Of a DNA stretch of 64,000 bases, positions 43,548 to 53,721 are shown piece after piece (position 1 is the stretch's first letter; the number at the start of each line of letters is the position of its first letter). The translations under genes were made by a program, and so were the position numbers. Origin of the DNA: Paenibacillus sp. PAMC 26794 (lineage in GTDB: Bacteria > Bacillota > Bacilli > Paenibacillales > Paenibacillaceae). The stretch spans positions 1 to 64,000 of the forward strand of contig NZ_ANHX01000007.1 of NCBI RefSeq assembly GCF_000316035.1, read 5' to 3'. The notes beneath the pieces are model-generated. The model ran no database searches and was not told the origin of the DNA. It saw nothing but the letters and a program-made list of their open reading frames with translations.

Positions 43548-44432
43548 ATGAATACTTCACTCCGCAGCCCGTTAATCTATACGCTGTTTGTAATGCCGGC
43601 CCTAATTCTGTTTGTGATGTTCTTCCTATATCCTATTGGCAGCTCCTTATATTACAGTCTGACGAGTTGGAATGGGGTATCCGCTGAGCCACGTTTTGTG
43701 GGCTTATCCAACTATGTGAAGGCACTGACCGATGAACGATTTTGGATTTCCACACGGAATAACGGCTTTTTCATCGGATTTTCGGTACTGATTCAGGTAC
43801 CCCTGATCGTCCTGTTCTCGCTTCTGATTGCCAATGTGAAAAGGCTAAAAGGTCTGTATAAAACCGCTGTTTTTTTACCATCCATCATGTCGACAGCCGT
43901 TATCGGTATTTTATGGGGATTCATCTATGAGCCCAATATCGGGCTATTAAACAAAATGCTTCATGTGCTGGGCATCGATCCAATCTACTGGTTATCGGAT
44001 AATCGATTTGCCATGTTGTCCATTTTGGTGACCAATGCCTGGCAGTGGACGGGATTCTACATTGTCATGGTGCTGGCGGCCATACTGGCGATTCCCCGTG
44101 ATCTGGATGAAGCGGCTGCGATTGATGGGGCAACGGCGGTACAACGTGCAATGCGAATTACGTTGCCGCTGATCCTACCGATCATTTCAGTGGTGATCAT
44201 GTTGTCCATTGCAGGTGCCATGAAAGCAGCTGACATCGTGATTGTCATGACCAAAGGTGGGCCCGCTGGGTCCACCGAGGTTCTGGCCACATACATGATT
44301 AAATACGCGATTACCAACTTCAAATATGGCTATGGCAATACCATTGCAGTGCTGATCTTTGCTCTGACGCTTGTGCTCACTGCGGTGTATCAACTGCTGG
44401 TAGCGAGGCGGAGCGAGAAGGTGGAATATTGA
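43548..44432 (+). CDS. Sugar ABC transporter permease, MalF type
   Basis: A 294-residue membrane protein with six transmembrane helices and the binding-protein-dependent transport signature EAAAIDGATAVQRAMRITLPLILP (cited in part: EAAAIDGAT), which contacts the ATPase. AAGGAGG precedes ATG 43548. Its TGA overlaps the ATG of the second permease, so the two are translationally coupled and form the heterodimeric channel. Confidence 0.9.
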   Translation: MNTSLRSPLIYTLFVMPALILFVMFFLYPIGSSLYYSLTSWNGVSAEPRFVGLSNYVKALTDERFWISTRNNGFFIGFSVLIQVPLIVLFSLLIANVKRLKGLYKTAVFLPSIMSTAVIGILWGFIYEPNIGLLNKMLHVLGIDPIYWLSDNRFAMLSILVTNAWQWTGFYIVMVLAAILAIPRDLDEAAAIDGATAVQRAMRITLPLILPIISVVIMLSIAGAMKAADIVIVMTKGGPAGSTEVLATYMIKYAITNFKYGYGNTIAVLIFALTLVLTAVYQLLVARRSEKVEY

Positions 44433-45262
44433 TGCCGAAAAGCATAAAAAGTAGTATACCTCATGTGTTGTTAATGTTGTACTTGATCGCGATTTTGTTT
44501 CCCTTTTTATTTGTAATTTTCTCTTCATTTAAGCAGGATAACAATGAAATCGCCTTGAATCCATTCGGTTTACCTACAACATGGGAGTTTAACAATTACG
44601 TGGAGGCTTGGGTGAATGCCAAGATTGGCACGTATTTCTGGAATAGCCTGTACATTTCGGTTCTATCCTCGGCGTGTACGATTGTGCTCGGTGCCATGTT
44701 TGCTTTTGCGGTAACCCGGATGAGACACCGGAGATGGAGCCTGTTTCTGTACAGCCTGATTCTGGCAGGCATGCTTATTCCCAACAATGCACTTATGCTG
44801 CCGATCTATCTGCTTGTACGCAAAATGGGCATATTGGATACACATCTGGCATTGATCGTGCCCTATGTGGCCAATGCGATCCCGTTTACAATTATTATAC
44901 TGGCGGCTTTTATGCGTTCTCTGCCTGGAGAAATTGAGGAAGCGGCGGTCATGGACGGCTTGAGGGCCTCGGGTATCTTTGCTAAAATAGTGATACCTCT
45001 TACAGTTCCAGCCATCGTTACGGTTTTTATCGTTAATTTCCTCGGCAACTGGAACGAATTTTTACTCGCCAACTATTTCTTATCCACCGATAAATTGCGT
45101 ACGCTGCCAGTGGGCATGGTCCAGTTTCGGGATCAATATCAGATGAACTATGCCCAGATGTCGGCAGGTATTGTATACAGTGTTGTACCTGTACTTGTGA
45201 TCTACGCTATACTCCAGGAGAAAATTATAGAAGGAGTAACTGCAGGTGGTGTCAAAGGTTAA
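44432..45262 (+). CDS. Sugar ABC transporter permease, MalG type
   Basis: A 276-residue six-helix permease. The cytoplasmic loop carries EEAAVMDGLRASGIF, the ATPase-coupling EAA motif. Start ATG 44432 overlaps the preceding stop (ATGA on the junction TTGATG). It pairs with the MalF-type permease. 32 bases to the sensor kinase gene, no terminator between. Confidence 0.9.
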   Translation: MPKSIKSSIPHVLLMLYLIAILFPFLFVIFSSFKQDNNEIALNPFGLPTTWEFNNYVEAWVNAKIGTYFWNSLYISVLSSACTIVLGAMFAFAVTRMRHRRWSLFLYSLILAGMLIPNNALMLPIYLLVRKMGILDTHLALIVPYVANAIPFTIIILAAFMRSLPGEIEEAAVMDGLRASGIFAKIVIPLTVPAIVTVFIVNFLGNWNEFLLANYFLSTDKLRTLPVGMVQFRDQYQMNYAQMSAGIVYSVVPVLVIYAILQEKIIEGVTAGGVKG

Positions 45263-45294
45263 TACCATGAACCAGTGAATAGGGAGAACGGGAT

Positions 45295-47130
45295 ATGAAC
45301 TTGCGAATGAAGCTGGCCTTGGCATTTCTGTTGCTGATTATTGTACCGATGTGTGCGCTGGGCATTGGCATGTTTCTGGTCACATCACATACGATTGAGA
45401 AAAAATACAATCAACAGGCCGAGTATGCGCTTCAGGCCATCAGCTACAATATCGAGAATGTATTTCAGCAGATCAACAATGTGACCGACAACGGGATAGC
45501 TACATCGGTTTTTCAAATGGCGTTGAACGCCAAAGATCCGACCAAGCAGGATCTGGGAACCGGTAATCAGTTATCCCTGAATGCCAGCCAGCGCAATTTT
45601 CGTTCCCTTCTATATAACTATCCGTTCATCAGTTATGCCTTTTTATATGATTTGCGTTCGTCCGAGAACAACCAGATTGTCTCCATTTTCACCAAAGAAA
45701 ACTTTCAAGCCCTTCCTTTTCAGCAATTCAAAGTGCATCCCTTGTTTAACGAAATTCAGCAACTCAATGGCGTGCCTAAATGGCTCGCACCTCTGGAATA
45801 TCCCGAATTAACCGGGGTAGAACCTGTCTTTACCCAGATCAGACTGGTCAAAGAACTCAGTTATTTTCAAAATATCGGCGTGCTTGTTGTTCAGATCAAA
45901 AAAGGAGAGATCGACCGGATCTTCCGTCACCTGCAAATCAGCGATTCGGCACAGGATACGTCGTTCCTGTTAATTAACGAAGAAGGGCTGATCGTTTATG
46001 ATCCTGCAGGGATATATAACGGTGAGAACATGCAAAATCTTGGTGCTGAATCGGGCAGGTACGGTCCCGGTTTTAGCAGTGTCAGAACGGTCTTTGACGG
46101 CAAAGAGAGCATCATTTCGCAATATCATCTAAAGAACTATAACTGGAGTCTCGTCAGTGTGACTTCATGGGAAGCCTTATCTGCGGAAACGAATGCCTTC
46201 GCGGGTTGGTCCGTCATTATTATTCTGTCATGCCTGCTCGCAGCGATGATCTTTAATCTTTTTTTCATGAATCGCATTACGGGTAACATTGCTGTACTTG
46301 TAAGGTTTATGCGTCGTGTGGATGATGGTGACTTTAATGCGAGGGTGGAAGGAAAAGGATTCGATGAAATGCAGCTGCTTGCGCAAGGGTTCAATGAACT
46401 ATTGGATCGGATCGGGGGATTATTCCGTCGTGTTCGGGCAGAGCAAGAGCAGAAGGCCCAAGCGGAACTGCGTGTACTACAGGCCCAGATCAAACCTCAT
46501 TTTCTGTTTAACACATTGGAATCCATTAATGGATTAGCGCTGCGAGGGGAGGGCCGCAAAGTAAGCGAGATGGTGACCAGACTTGGCAATATGCTTCGTA
46601 TCAGCATTCAGGATCAGGAGGAGATTCCGCTGGGTGAGGAAATCAGGCATTTGCAGAGTTATCTGGAGATTCAACAGTACAGATTCAGTGATTTGTTCAC
46701 CTATGAGATTGACATTGCACCCCATCTATACAGCTCAATTCTGCTTAAGCTTACCCTCCAGCCTCTGGTGGAAAATAGTATTCAACATGGGTTTGAGGCG
46801 ATCACCTATCCAGGTGTACTGCGGATAAGCGCATATGCAGAACGGGATTATCTGGTGTTATGTGTTGAGGATAATGGGATCGGTATTCCCCAGGAAATGC
46901 TCGCACGATTTGAGTATATGGCAGAAGATCCGCCGGAAGATATGCTCGTTGAAGGGGCGGAATCATTATCGTCCATAACGGAACGCAGGGGATTGGGATT
47001 ACGAAGTGTGGCAGATCGAATCCGTATTCAATACGGGGCCGGGTATGGCATATTTATATGTTCAGCACCGGGGTATGGCACAGTTATTCGATGCATCATT
47101 CCATTATATGAGCAGGAGGAAGTCGTATGA
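45295..47130 (+). CDS. YesM-type sensor histidine kinase
   Basis: A 611-residue membrane kinase. One transmembrane helix at ~7-28, a large extracellular sensor region (~30-300), a second helix ~302-324, a HAMP domain, then the His_kinase domain with the phosphorylated histidine in IKPHFLFNTLESING (about residue 402). The HATPase domain has the N box (LVENSIQHGFE) and G boxes (VEDNGIGIP, RRGLGLRSV). It likely senses the sugar or its binding protein outside the cell. Overlaps the regulator gene by four bases. Confidence 0.92.
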   Translation: MNLRMKLALAFLLLIIVPMCALGIGMFLVTSHTIEKKYNQQAEYALQAISYNIENVFQQINNVTDNGIATSVFQMALNAKDPTKQDLGTGNQLSLNASQRNFRSLLYNYPFISYAFLYDLRSSENNQIVSIFTKENFQALPFQQFKVHPLFNEIQQLNGVPKWLAPLEYPELTGVEPVFTQIRLVKELSYFQNIGVLVVQIKKGEIDRIFRHLQISDSAQDTSFLLINEEGLIVYDPAGIYNGENMQNLGAESGRYGPGFSSVRTVFDGKESIISQYHLKNYNWSLVSVTSWEALSAETNAFAGWSVIIILSCLLAAMIFNLFFMNRITGNIAVLVRFMRRVDDGDFNARVEGKGFDEMQLLAQGFNELLDRIGGLFRRVRAEQEQKAQAELRVLQAQIKPHFLFNTLESINGLALRGEGRKVSEMVTRLGNMLRISIQDQEEIPLGEEIRHLQSYLEIQQYRFSDLFTYEIDIAPHLYSSILLKLTLQPLVENSIQHGFEAITYPGVLRISAYAERDYLVLCVEDNGIGIPQEMLARFEYMAEDPPEDMLVEGAESLSSITERRGLGLRSVADRIRIQYGAGYGIFICSAPGYGTVIRCIIPLYEQEEVV

Positions 47131-48758
47131 ATCTGACTGCAATGCTGGTTGACGATGAGCTGCCGATTCTGGAGAATCTGAACTTCATTTTACCCTGGGA
47201 AGAGATGGGGATTGAAATCACAGGTACAGCGAGAAGCGGTGTAGAAGCGCTGGGGAAAGTAACAGAAAGTCATCCAGACATTCTCTTGTGCGATATTCGG
47301 ATGCCGTCTATGGATGGATTGGAACTTATTCGTTTACTGCGTGAGCAGGGTGAAACGTGTGAAATTATTTTGCTGACCGGGTATCAGCAATTTGAATATG
47401 CTCGAACCGCTATCAAATATAATGTACATGAATACATATGTAAGCCAATTGATTATTTGAATCTGGAACATAAACTGCGTGAGCTTGCCGGGCAGATCCA
47501 GAAGAGACGTCTGGAAAACGAATCGCAACGTTATCGCAGCCAAGAGATGGAAAGCTGGATCAGACACAAACAGTTGATTGACCTGTTGCGAGGAGAAGCA
47601 CCGTTGAAGATTGCCTATCCTGCCTCTATTCCTGAATTCATAACAACTTCTGCACCGTATACGTTGTGTCTGGTGGATGCGGTCGGTTATTTTCGCCATT
47701 CTATCGGCTGGGCCGAGCTTCAGCATCAACGATGGCATGAGACCGTAAGTTCCGGACTTAGGGAAGTGACAGAGAGAACTATGGATGACTGTCAGATTCT
47801 TTCGACCCGCAAAGGGGAGTGGTGCATCCTGCTGGAGGCATCAGGTGAGTGGAAACGTCGCTCAGAGGAACTGGCCCATCAACTGTGTCTCGAATTAAAT
47901 GCGATATTGTCCTTGGATTCAAGTGTGAAGGTCAGGGTTGTTCAGGATGATGTGCCCGTGAACCTGGAAAGTCAAATTCTGGAGCGATACCGGCATTGTC
48001 AAAAAATACTGATGTCCCATTCGGAGAGTGAAGACAAGGTGCTGAAGGCGAGTTGTCCCGAAACCACCTTATCGCATGATCATACGGCCTCCAAAGGGGC
48101 TAACTCATGGATTACAAGAGAAGATCTGGAGCTTGTCACTCGGTGGATTCGGCAAGGGAACAAGCAGGGGTTACGCGATGTATTGGATCGGTTTAAACAG
48201 CAAATGGGGAATTCAGGGCAATCCTTCAGCAAGATAGATGAAACCAATCTTCGGTTTATGCTTGTACACATGCTTCGGGAACTGCGTGAAGTACAGGCCA
48301 TCGCTGAAGAGCACGAAGTGAGTTATTGGAATGCACTGCAAGGGGCCGTATCCATGAGGGAACTCCTTGAACTTGCAGAGGTCGTTACCCATGCCTGTCA
48401 GGGCAAACAAACGCAGCCACGTCCTTCTGTATCGGAACTGATTCTGTCTGCATGTGAGTATATGGATGCACGACTGCAACAGGACTTGGGAATAGATGAA
48501 GTCTCCGATTGGCTCGGAATCAGCCCGGGATACTTCTGCCAGCTATTTAAAACTCAAATGGGTGTTACTTTTGTAGAATACATGACGCAGAAACGGATGG
48601 AAAGTGCCGCTTTATTGTTGAGTACAACCGAATGGAGCATTACAGCGATTGGGGAAGCAACAGGTTTCAAGGAGCGCCGTTACTTCTCCAAGGTGTTTCA
48701 TAAACACTTCCACATGAAACCCTCCGAGTACAGGCAGAGTAAACGATTGGGTTCGTAG
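47127..48758 (+). CDS. YesN-type response regulator with AraC DNA-binding domain
   Basis: A 543-residue regulator. The receiver domain (1-120) has VDDELPILENL, the phospho-acceptor aspartate in LLCDIRMPSMDG (about residue 55), and the conserved lysine in EYICKPIDY. A ~300-residue middle region of unknown fold follows. The AraC double HTH (IDEVSDWLGISPGYFCQLF and AIGEATGFKERRYFSKVF) ends the protein. With the upstream kinase it should control this operon. ATG overlaps the kinase stop (ATGA). Confidence 0.92.
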   Translation: MNLTAMLVDDELPILENLNFILPWEEMGIEITGTARSGVEALGKVTESHPDILLCDIRMPSMDGLELIRLLREQGETCEIILLTGYQQFEYARTAIKYNVHEYICKPIDYLNLEHKLRELAGQIQKRRLENESQRYRSQEMESWIRHKQLIDLLRGEAPLKIAYPASIPEFITTSAPYTLCLVDAVGYFRHSIGWAELQHQRWHETVSSGLREVTERTMDDCQILSTRKGEWCILLEASGEWKRRSEELAHQLCLELNAILSLDSSVKVRVVQDDVPVNLESQILERYRHCQKILMSHSESEDKVLKASCPETTLSHDHTASKGANSWITREDLELVTRWIRQGNKQGLRDVLDRFKQQMGNSGQSFSKIDETNLRFMLVHMLRELREVQAIAEEHEVSYWNALQGAVSMRELLELAEVVTHACQGKQTQPRPSVSELILSACEYMDARLQQDLGIDEVSDWLGISPGYFCQLFKTQMGVTFVEYMTQKRMESAALLLSTTEWSITAIGEATGFKERRYFSKVFHKHFHMKPSEYRQSKRLGS

Positions 48759-48787
48759 TGGCAAGGGAAACGGGGAGGAGAGGTCGA

Positions 48788-50434
48788 ATGAAACCCTTGA
48801 ATGATCTGACATTGGAGCAAAAGGTAGGCCAATTGTTGATGTGTGGATTTCACGGTCAGCACGCAGATGAACAGATTACTCGCTTAATCCGTGACTATCA
48901 CGTCGGAGGTGTCATTTATTTCCGGCGCAATGTCGAAAGTGTAGATCAATTGACACGGCTGTCCGCCGAACTGCAAGATATGGCGGCTGAAGCGGGGGCC
49001 CTACCACTCATGATTTCGGTGGACCAGGAAGGTGGCATGGTTGCACGGATTGACCAAGAGGGAATGACCCAAGTGCCGGGTAATATGGCACTTGGTGCGA
49101 CAGGCAATCCGGAATATACCCTGGAGTGTGCTCAAATTCTGGGTCGTGAGTTAAAAAGCATCGGTATTGATATGAACCTTGCGCCGGTAGTCGACGTGAA
49201 TAACAACCCGCTTAACCCGGTGATCGGTGTGCGTTCGTATGGTGAACATGCTGAAAGTGTGGCCGCTCATGGCGTAGCAGCCATCACTGGATATCAATCA
49301 CAGGGCATAGCTGCTACTGCCAAACATTTTCCGGGACACGGAGATACCGCCGTAGATTCTCATCTTGGTATGGTTACGGTACCTCATGATCGAAACAGGC
49401 TGGAACAGATGGAGTTGTTACCGTTCCGCAAGGCGATTGAGGCCGGAGTTGATGCTATTATGACAGCTCATGTGATGTTCCCTTCGATTGAGCCCGAGCC
49501 CATTCCGGCAACGTTGTCGCATAAGGTGTTAACGGGTCTGCTACGTGAGGAAATGGGTTTTGAAGGCATTATTATTACAGACTGTCTTGAAATGCATGCA
49601 ATATCCAAGCCATATGGGGTAGCTGAAGCTGCCGTTCGTGCTGTGGAAGCAGGAGCAGATCTGATTCTGGTGAGTCATACCTTGCAAGATCAGGTTGCTG
49701 CGCTGGAAGCCATTGTGGATGCAGTTCGAACGGGGCGCATTCCGGAAGAGGTTATTCATCAAGCGGTGGAACGCATTATGACATGGAAAAGAAAGCGCTG
49801 CGGGCAGCAGAAAGATCATCTTGTTTCGCCAAAAACGAGTGAAACGGTCGAAGCAGGAGATGTTGAACCTGTTGATTGTACTGAATCCACTGAACCTAGT
49901 GATCCCGGTGAACCAAACGAATCGACGCTGTTCAAGATTGCATCAAGCAGTATTACCATCGTTCATAATGATGGGCTGCTGCCGTTGGACCCAGAGAAGG
50001 ACGTGTATGTCATCTGGCCTGAGGTTGTGCAACGGACAGAGGTGGATGAACCGTGGTCTCATACAGAATCGCTGGGTATTGCGCTATCGCAGTTGCGAGG
50101 CAGAGTTCGTGAGCACATCATTACAACTCAGCCCACTTATGATGAAGCAGATCGGATATTGGCTGATGTGTCAGATAGTGAACAAGTTATCGTATGTACG
50201 TACACATCGGCAGGTCATCTTCCGAAAGGGCAACAGTATTTGGTTGAAAAGCTTAGTAAGAATCATTCGCTGATTGTAATTGCTCTGCGCAATCCATATG
50301 ATCTGCTGGAGATTTCGAGGCCGGGAAGTTATGTGTGTACGTATGAGAATACACCTGCAGTTGTTCGGGTACTGTCCCATGTGTTAACCGGTGGACTGCA
50401 GCCAACCGGAAGTCTGCCTGTCCGTTTGCGCTAG
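48788..50434 (+). CDS. nagZ: GH3 beta-N-acetylhexosaminidase, NagZ type
   Basis: A 548-residue glycoside hydrolase family 3 enzyme. The NagZ signatures are GGVIYFRRN, KHFPGHGDTAVDSHLGM (general acid/base His-Asp dyad, about residues 179-190) and the nucleophile Asp in ITDCLEMHA (about 265). A C-terminal alpha/beta domain (~350-548) follows a Glu/Pro/Ser-rich linker. No signal peptide, so it probably acts in the cytoplasm on imported GlcNAc-containing fragments such as muropeptides or chitooligosaccharides. ATG 48788 has GGGGAGGAGAGG upstream. Last gene of the operon. Confidence 0.9.
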   Translation: MKPLNDLTLEQKVGQLLMCGFHGQHADEQITRLIRDYHVGGVIYFRRNVESVDQLTRLSAELQDMAAEAGALPLMISVDQEGGMVARIDQEGMTQVPGNMALGATGNPEYTLECAQILGRELKSIGIDMNLAPVVDVNNNPLNPVIGVRSYGEHAESVAAHGVAAITGYQSQGIAATAKHFPGHGDTAVDSHLGMVTVPHDRNRLEQMELLPFRKAIEAGVDAIMTAHVMFPSIEPEPIPATLSHKVLTGLLREEMGFEGIIITDCLEMHAISKPYGVAEAAVRAVEAGADLILVSHTLQDQVAALEAIVDAVRTGRIPEEVIHQAVERIMTWKRKRCGQQKDHLVSPKTSETVEAGDVEPVDCTESTEPSDPGEPNESTLFKIASSSITIVHNDGLLPLDPEKDVYVIWPEVVQRTEVDEPWSHTESLGIALSQLRGRVREHIITTQPTYDEADRILADVSDSEQVIVCTYTSAGHLPKGQQYLVEKLSKNHSLIVIALRNPYDLLEISRPGSYVCTYENTPAVVRVLSHVLTGGLQPTGSLPVRLR

Positions 50435-50451
50435 ACCTATTCAATCCTTAC

Positions 50452-50505
50452 ATCTCTCTGCGATATGGTGCTGATTGACCATCTCCCGGAGAGATTTTTT
50501 TGTTG
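50452..50505 (+). terminator. Terminator of the ABC/NagZ operon
   Basis: ATCTCTC-type arm pairs with GAGAGAT, with inner ATGGT/ACCAT, followed by seven T. Confidence 0.7.
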
Positions 50506-50680
50506 GAATTTTCTATTGGTTAATTTTGGGATATGAATGCTAAAAAGATAATTGATAGATAACTATTTTCATAGTATTTTCCTTCTATTAAAAGTTTACA
50601 ATTCTCCTCTTAACTTTTTAGCAACTTTTCCCGGTTCCAAGCGTCTAATAATATGACTTTTTGAGGGGGATATTTATAAA

Positions 50681-50713
50681 ATGGGAGCAGAAGGAGCCAA
50701 AGACAAAGAATGA
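50681..50713 (+). CDS. Ten-codon leader peptide overlapping the next start
   Basis: ATG 50681 has GAGGGGGA ten bases upstream and encodes MGAEGAKDKE, then TGA 50711-50713, which overlaps the ATG of the large secreted protein (ATGA). The large gene has AAGGAG 13 bases before its start, inside this mini-frame. Translational coupling is inferred. Confidence 0.4.
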   Translation: MGAEGAKDKE

Positions 50714-52962
50714 ATTTGAAGAAGAAATTGTCCATACTTACCGCTTTTGCTGTGTTTCAGGCGTTTGCAGTGATTCCTGCCAATGCACAATCAGCAGATC
50801 AGAGCGATACTACATCAGTGAATACAGCCAAAGTTAAATCCGTGGAGGTTGTGAAGAAAGAACAGACCATCGCGGAATCCGAAGTGAAATCCGGAACAAA
50901 CACTCCAACATCAAATAATGAAACAACTGAAGAAGTGAACCCTGAGACAGATGTTCCTACAGGAACAGACGCGACTCCTGTTGAGCCGGTAATTGAACCT
51001 ACGGACGAAGAAGGTACGGCTGAGGAAACACCAGCACCTGCACCAGTAGAAGTGGAGCAACCATCTACAGGCGGTTCATCTGTTGCTGGAGGCAGGGGTG
51101 GAGACCTCACTCTTTATATGAACAGTAATAAAATGATGCAAGATGGCAAGACGTATCTTGCTGGACAGCCGATGGCTGTTAAAAATGGTGTATCCTATGT
51201 AGCGATCCGTGCTCTCGTTGATCGGGTTGGCTATGATGTCAAATATGATAACACAACTAAAGAAACGATCATTATTAGTGGTGAAGATGAGCTGCGTTTC
51301 AAAACAAACAGCAAGATCTATACCGTTAATGGTGTGTCCAGAACGATGAAGGGCGCGGCTTATCAACAAAAAAATACGTTCATGGTGCCGTTGACTTCAA
51401 TTACACAGGCTCTGGACATTACGTATAAAGTAAATCAATCTGCCAAAACGGTTGTATTGAATCTGAGTACCAAACCGGTGGCAAGCTTCACGGTACAAAA
51501 AGAGGTCTTTGCCGGAGACCAGGTAACCTACACAACCAGATCCAGCTCTCCCAAGGGACTCAGCATTGTAGATGAGCGTTGGACAGGCCGTCAGGATTCA
51601 TTCGACCAACCAGGTGTATACACAGTAACCTATGCGGTCCAGGATTCAAGTGGTCAGTGGAGCGATCCGTATTCGGTTACGATTAAGGTTGAAAGACCGA
51701 ATCTGCCACCTGTCGCGATGTTTACGACAGATAAAGAAGAATACAAAATGGGTGAGAAAATCACTTATATTGATCAAAGCACAGATGATGAGAATGCAAT
51801 TGTAAAAACAGAATGGGATAACAATGCACTTGCATTCTTTGTTCCAGGACCGAAGACCGTAACGATTACAGTTACCGATAAACATGGTGCTAGCGATAGC
51901 TATACCAAGATGATCAATATTACGGGAGAAACACTTTATAGTGTGACTGACTTCAATCAATTGTTCACACCAGTCGGTGAAAAGTTCACTTTTGACGGTG
52001 GTGGAGTACCGGCATTGGAGAAAGTACCTTTCACTTATTATGATGAACCAAGTCTGCTGATCCGCAGTAACAGCCCGGAAACCGTGAATACGGAAGGCAT
52101 TGTGTACAAGGAATCTTCCTTTGGACAGACACGCTTCATGATTCACCATGTGAACAACACGGGCAAAAGCGTAAAAATGTATGTTGTAGCGACAAACAAC
52201 AATGCATACACGGCGTCCATTGACCAGCAAAACATGGGTTTTGCAGGACCGTCTCCTTTTGCAACGGTAGCTGGAAAGTTGTCGATTGACCGTTGGTTCC
52301 AGTCCATGCAGAATGGTACCGGACAAAAGAAAGTGTACATCCAGCCAGGAGAAAGCAAGCTGATTCTTAATGATCTGAGCGTTCTTCCGATGAAACAGGG
52401 ACAAGTCATTTCCTTGTATTCGGATGTATTCAGTGACTATGAATTGGATTACAACGTTATCATGATCGAAGAAAACAAGGACCCGATGGAAGTGTTATCG
52501 AGCCTGCCGGTTCTGGATCGTGATGGAGTTCACAACCGTGGTACCTATCCAAATGCAACACGGATCATTACGTATGATCAAGAAGTAGGGTCGAAACCTG
52601 CACGTCTTCCACTTGGAGACAATGCAAGTGATCCAAACCTTGTAGGAACGGACCCTATGGCTTTCACTGAAGCGTCCAACGCAGGTAACTTCGGTGTATT
52701 GTACAAAATTACATTGAATAATGTTGCTCCGCGCACGTTGATTTCATTCAACCCTCGTGGAGGCAGATATTCAGGTGTGGCACTCGTGAATGGACAGGTC
52801 GTTCAGATTTCCACAGGTAAATCTGTAACTGCACCTAATGAGCAAAGCGTAATGTATCGCACAGGTTCGTACGGCGAGAGTGTAACCATTCTCTTCTCGG
52901 CGGCACCAGGAAGTAACTTGCCTGTTAACCTGCTGTTCACGCCGCTTCCGGCTGAAAAGTAA
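50710..52962 (+). CDS. Secreted protein: CuAO-N domain, two PKD-like domains, unknown C-terminal region
   Basis: A 750-residue secreted protein. Signal peptide (MNLKKKLSILTAF, cleavage after PANAQ). A low-complexity acidic/Thr/Pro region (~30-130). A copper-amine-oxidase N-terminal-like domain (~135-255: VAIRALVDRVGYDVKYD, TFMVPLTSITQAL), which in bacilli is a wall- or ligand-binding module without oxidase activity. Two PKD/Ig-like repeats (~260-330 and 335-405). A ~340-residue C-terminal beta-rich region is not recognised. No catalytic motif. No SLH or LPxTG anchor. Probably a cell-envelope or matrix protein. Confidence 0.75.
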   Translation: MNLKKKLSILTAFAVFQAFAVIPANAQSADQSDTTSVNTAKVKSVEVVKKEQTIAESEVKSGTNTPTSNNETTEEVNPETDVPTGTDATPVEPVIEPTDEEGTAEETPAPAPVEVEQPSTGGSSVAGGRGGDLTLYMNSNKMMQDGKTYLAGQPMAVKNGVSYVAIRALVDRVGYDVKYDNTTKETIIISGEDELRFKTNSKIYTVNGVSRTMKGAAYQQKNTFMVPLTSITQALDITYKVNQSAKTVVLNLSTKPVASFTVQKEVFAGDQVTYTTRSSSPKGLSIVDERWTGRQDSFDQPGVYTVTYAVQDSSGQWSDPYSVTIKVERPNLPPVAMFTTDKEEYKMGEKITYIDQSTDDENAIVKTEWDNNALAFFVPGPKTVTITVTDKHGASDSYTKMINITGETLYSVTDFNQLFTPVGEKFTFDGGGVPALEKVPFTYYDEPSLLIRSNSPETVNTEGIVYKESSFGQTRFMIHHVNNTGKSVKMYVVATNNNAYTASIDQQNMGFAGPSPFATVAGKLSIDRWFQSMQNGTGQKKVYIQPGESKLILNDLSVLPMKQGQVISLYSDVFSDYELDYNVIMIEENKDPMEVLSSLPVLDRDGVHNRGTYPNATRIITYDQEVGSKPARLPLGDNASDPNLVGTDPMAFTEASNAGNFGVLYKITLNNVAPRTLISFNPRGGRYSGVALVNGQVVQISTGKSVTAPNEQSVMYRTGSYGESVTILFSAAPGSNLPVNLLFTPLPAEK

Positions 52963-53065
52963 TACCATGAACATGCACGGACGGTTTGGAGTGAAAGCTT
53001 ATATCATATATACCCGTTCACCCCAAAAGTCGCCCGAACGATTGATCATCTGAACCGTCAGGAAG

Positions 53066-53139
53066 GGACTCCATCAAAATGTAATGTCATTAGCTCAAGC
53101 TAGACTAATGGCAATGCATGTGCATGGAGTCCTTTTTAT
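53066..53139 (+). terminator. Terminator
   Basis: GGACTCCAT (53066-53074) pairs with ATGGAGTCC (53124-53132), with an inner ATTAG/CTAAT stem, followed by TTTTT. Confidence 0.75.
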
Positions 53140-53172
53140 GTGATGTTGGAATGACCTAACCCGGTGTCTTCG

Positions 53173-53205
53173 TTGACTCTAATCGTAATTTGATGCATTA
53201 TTAGA
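53173..53205 (+). promoter_or_regulatory. zur promoter
   Basis: TTGACT (53173-53178), 17 bases, CATTAT (53196-53201). The spacer contains TAATCGTAAT, half of a Bacillus-type Zur site, so weak autoregulation is possible. Confidence 0.45.
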
Positions 53206-53254
53206 TGTATACAGAAGAGGCAAAATGCTCGTATGACAGGAGGTGCTTTAGATC

Positions 53255-53719
53255 ATGCTGTCGACAGAACAGATTATTTCGACCATGTCCTCACAGGGGC
53301 TTCGCATTACCGATCAGCGGAAAACACTGGCCCGGTTATTTGCCGAGTCTCCGGGGTATCTTACACCCAAGGACGTCTATGAATATATGGGTAAGACTTA
53401 CAGCGGACTGAGTTTTGACACAGTATATCGGAATTTGCGGGTGATGCAGGAACTGGGTGTACTGGAACAGGTCATCTTCGAAGATGGCGTTAAATTCAAA
53501 GCGCACTGTAGTGAAGATCATCATCACCATCATATGATCTGTCTGAAGTGTCAGAAGACATATCCTATTATTTTTTGCCCGATGCAGCTTGCGGATGCGC
53601 CTGAGCAATTTCAGGTTGTAGACCACAAGTTCGAGGTGTTTGGATATTGTAAGGACTGTGCAGAGCATGCTCCGGCCAAAGCGGCATCGGGACATACACA
53701 CGCTCATGGGAAGCACTGA
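53255..53719 (+). CDS. zur: Zinc uptake regulator Zur (Fur family)
   Basis: A 154-residue Fur-family repressor: winged HTH ([27 protein letters not shown]), regulatory metal site in a His-rich loop ([15 protein letters not shown]), and the structural zinc site made of two CxxC pairs (CLKC and CKDC). The tail is His-rich. It is assigned to Zur rather than Fur or PerR because a ZnuABC-type zinc importer with a Zur-like operator lies 3 kb downstream. AGGAGGTG precedes ATG 53255. yidD follows after two bases. Confidence 0.85.
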   Translation: MLSTEQIISTMSSQGLRITDQRKTLARLFAESPGYLTPKDVYEYMGKTYSGLSFDTVYRNLRVMQELGVLEQVIFEDGVKFKAHCSEDHHHHHMICLKCQKTYPIIFCPMQLADAPEQFQVVDHKFEVFGYCKDCAEHAPAKAASGHTHAHGKH

Positions 53720-53721
53720 CC

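Noticed and set aside
50710..52962. Copper amine oxidase
   Set aside because: Only the N-terminal-like domain is present; the catalytic domain and topaquinone motif are absent.
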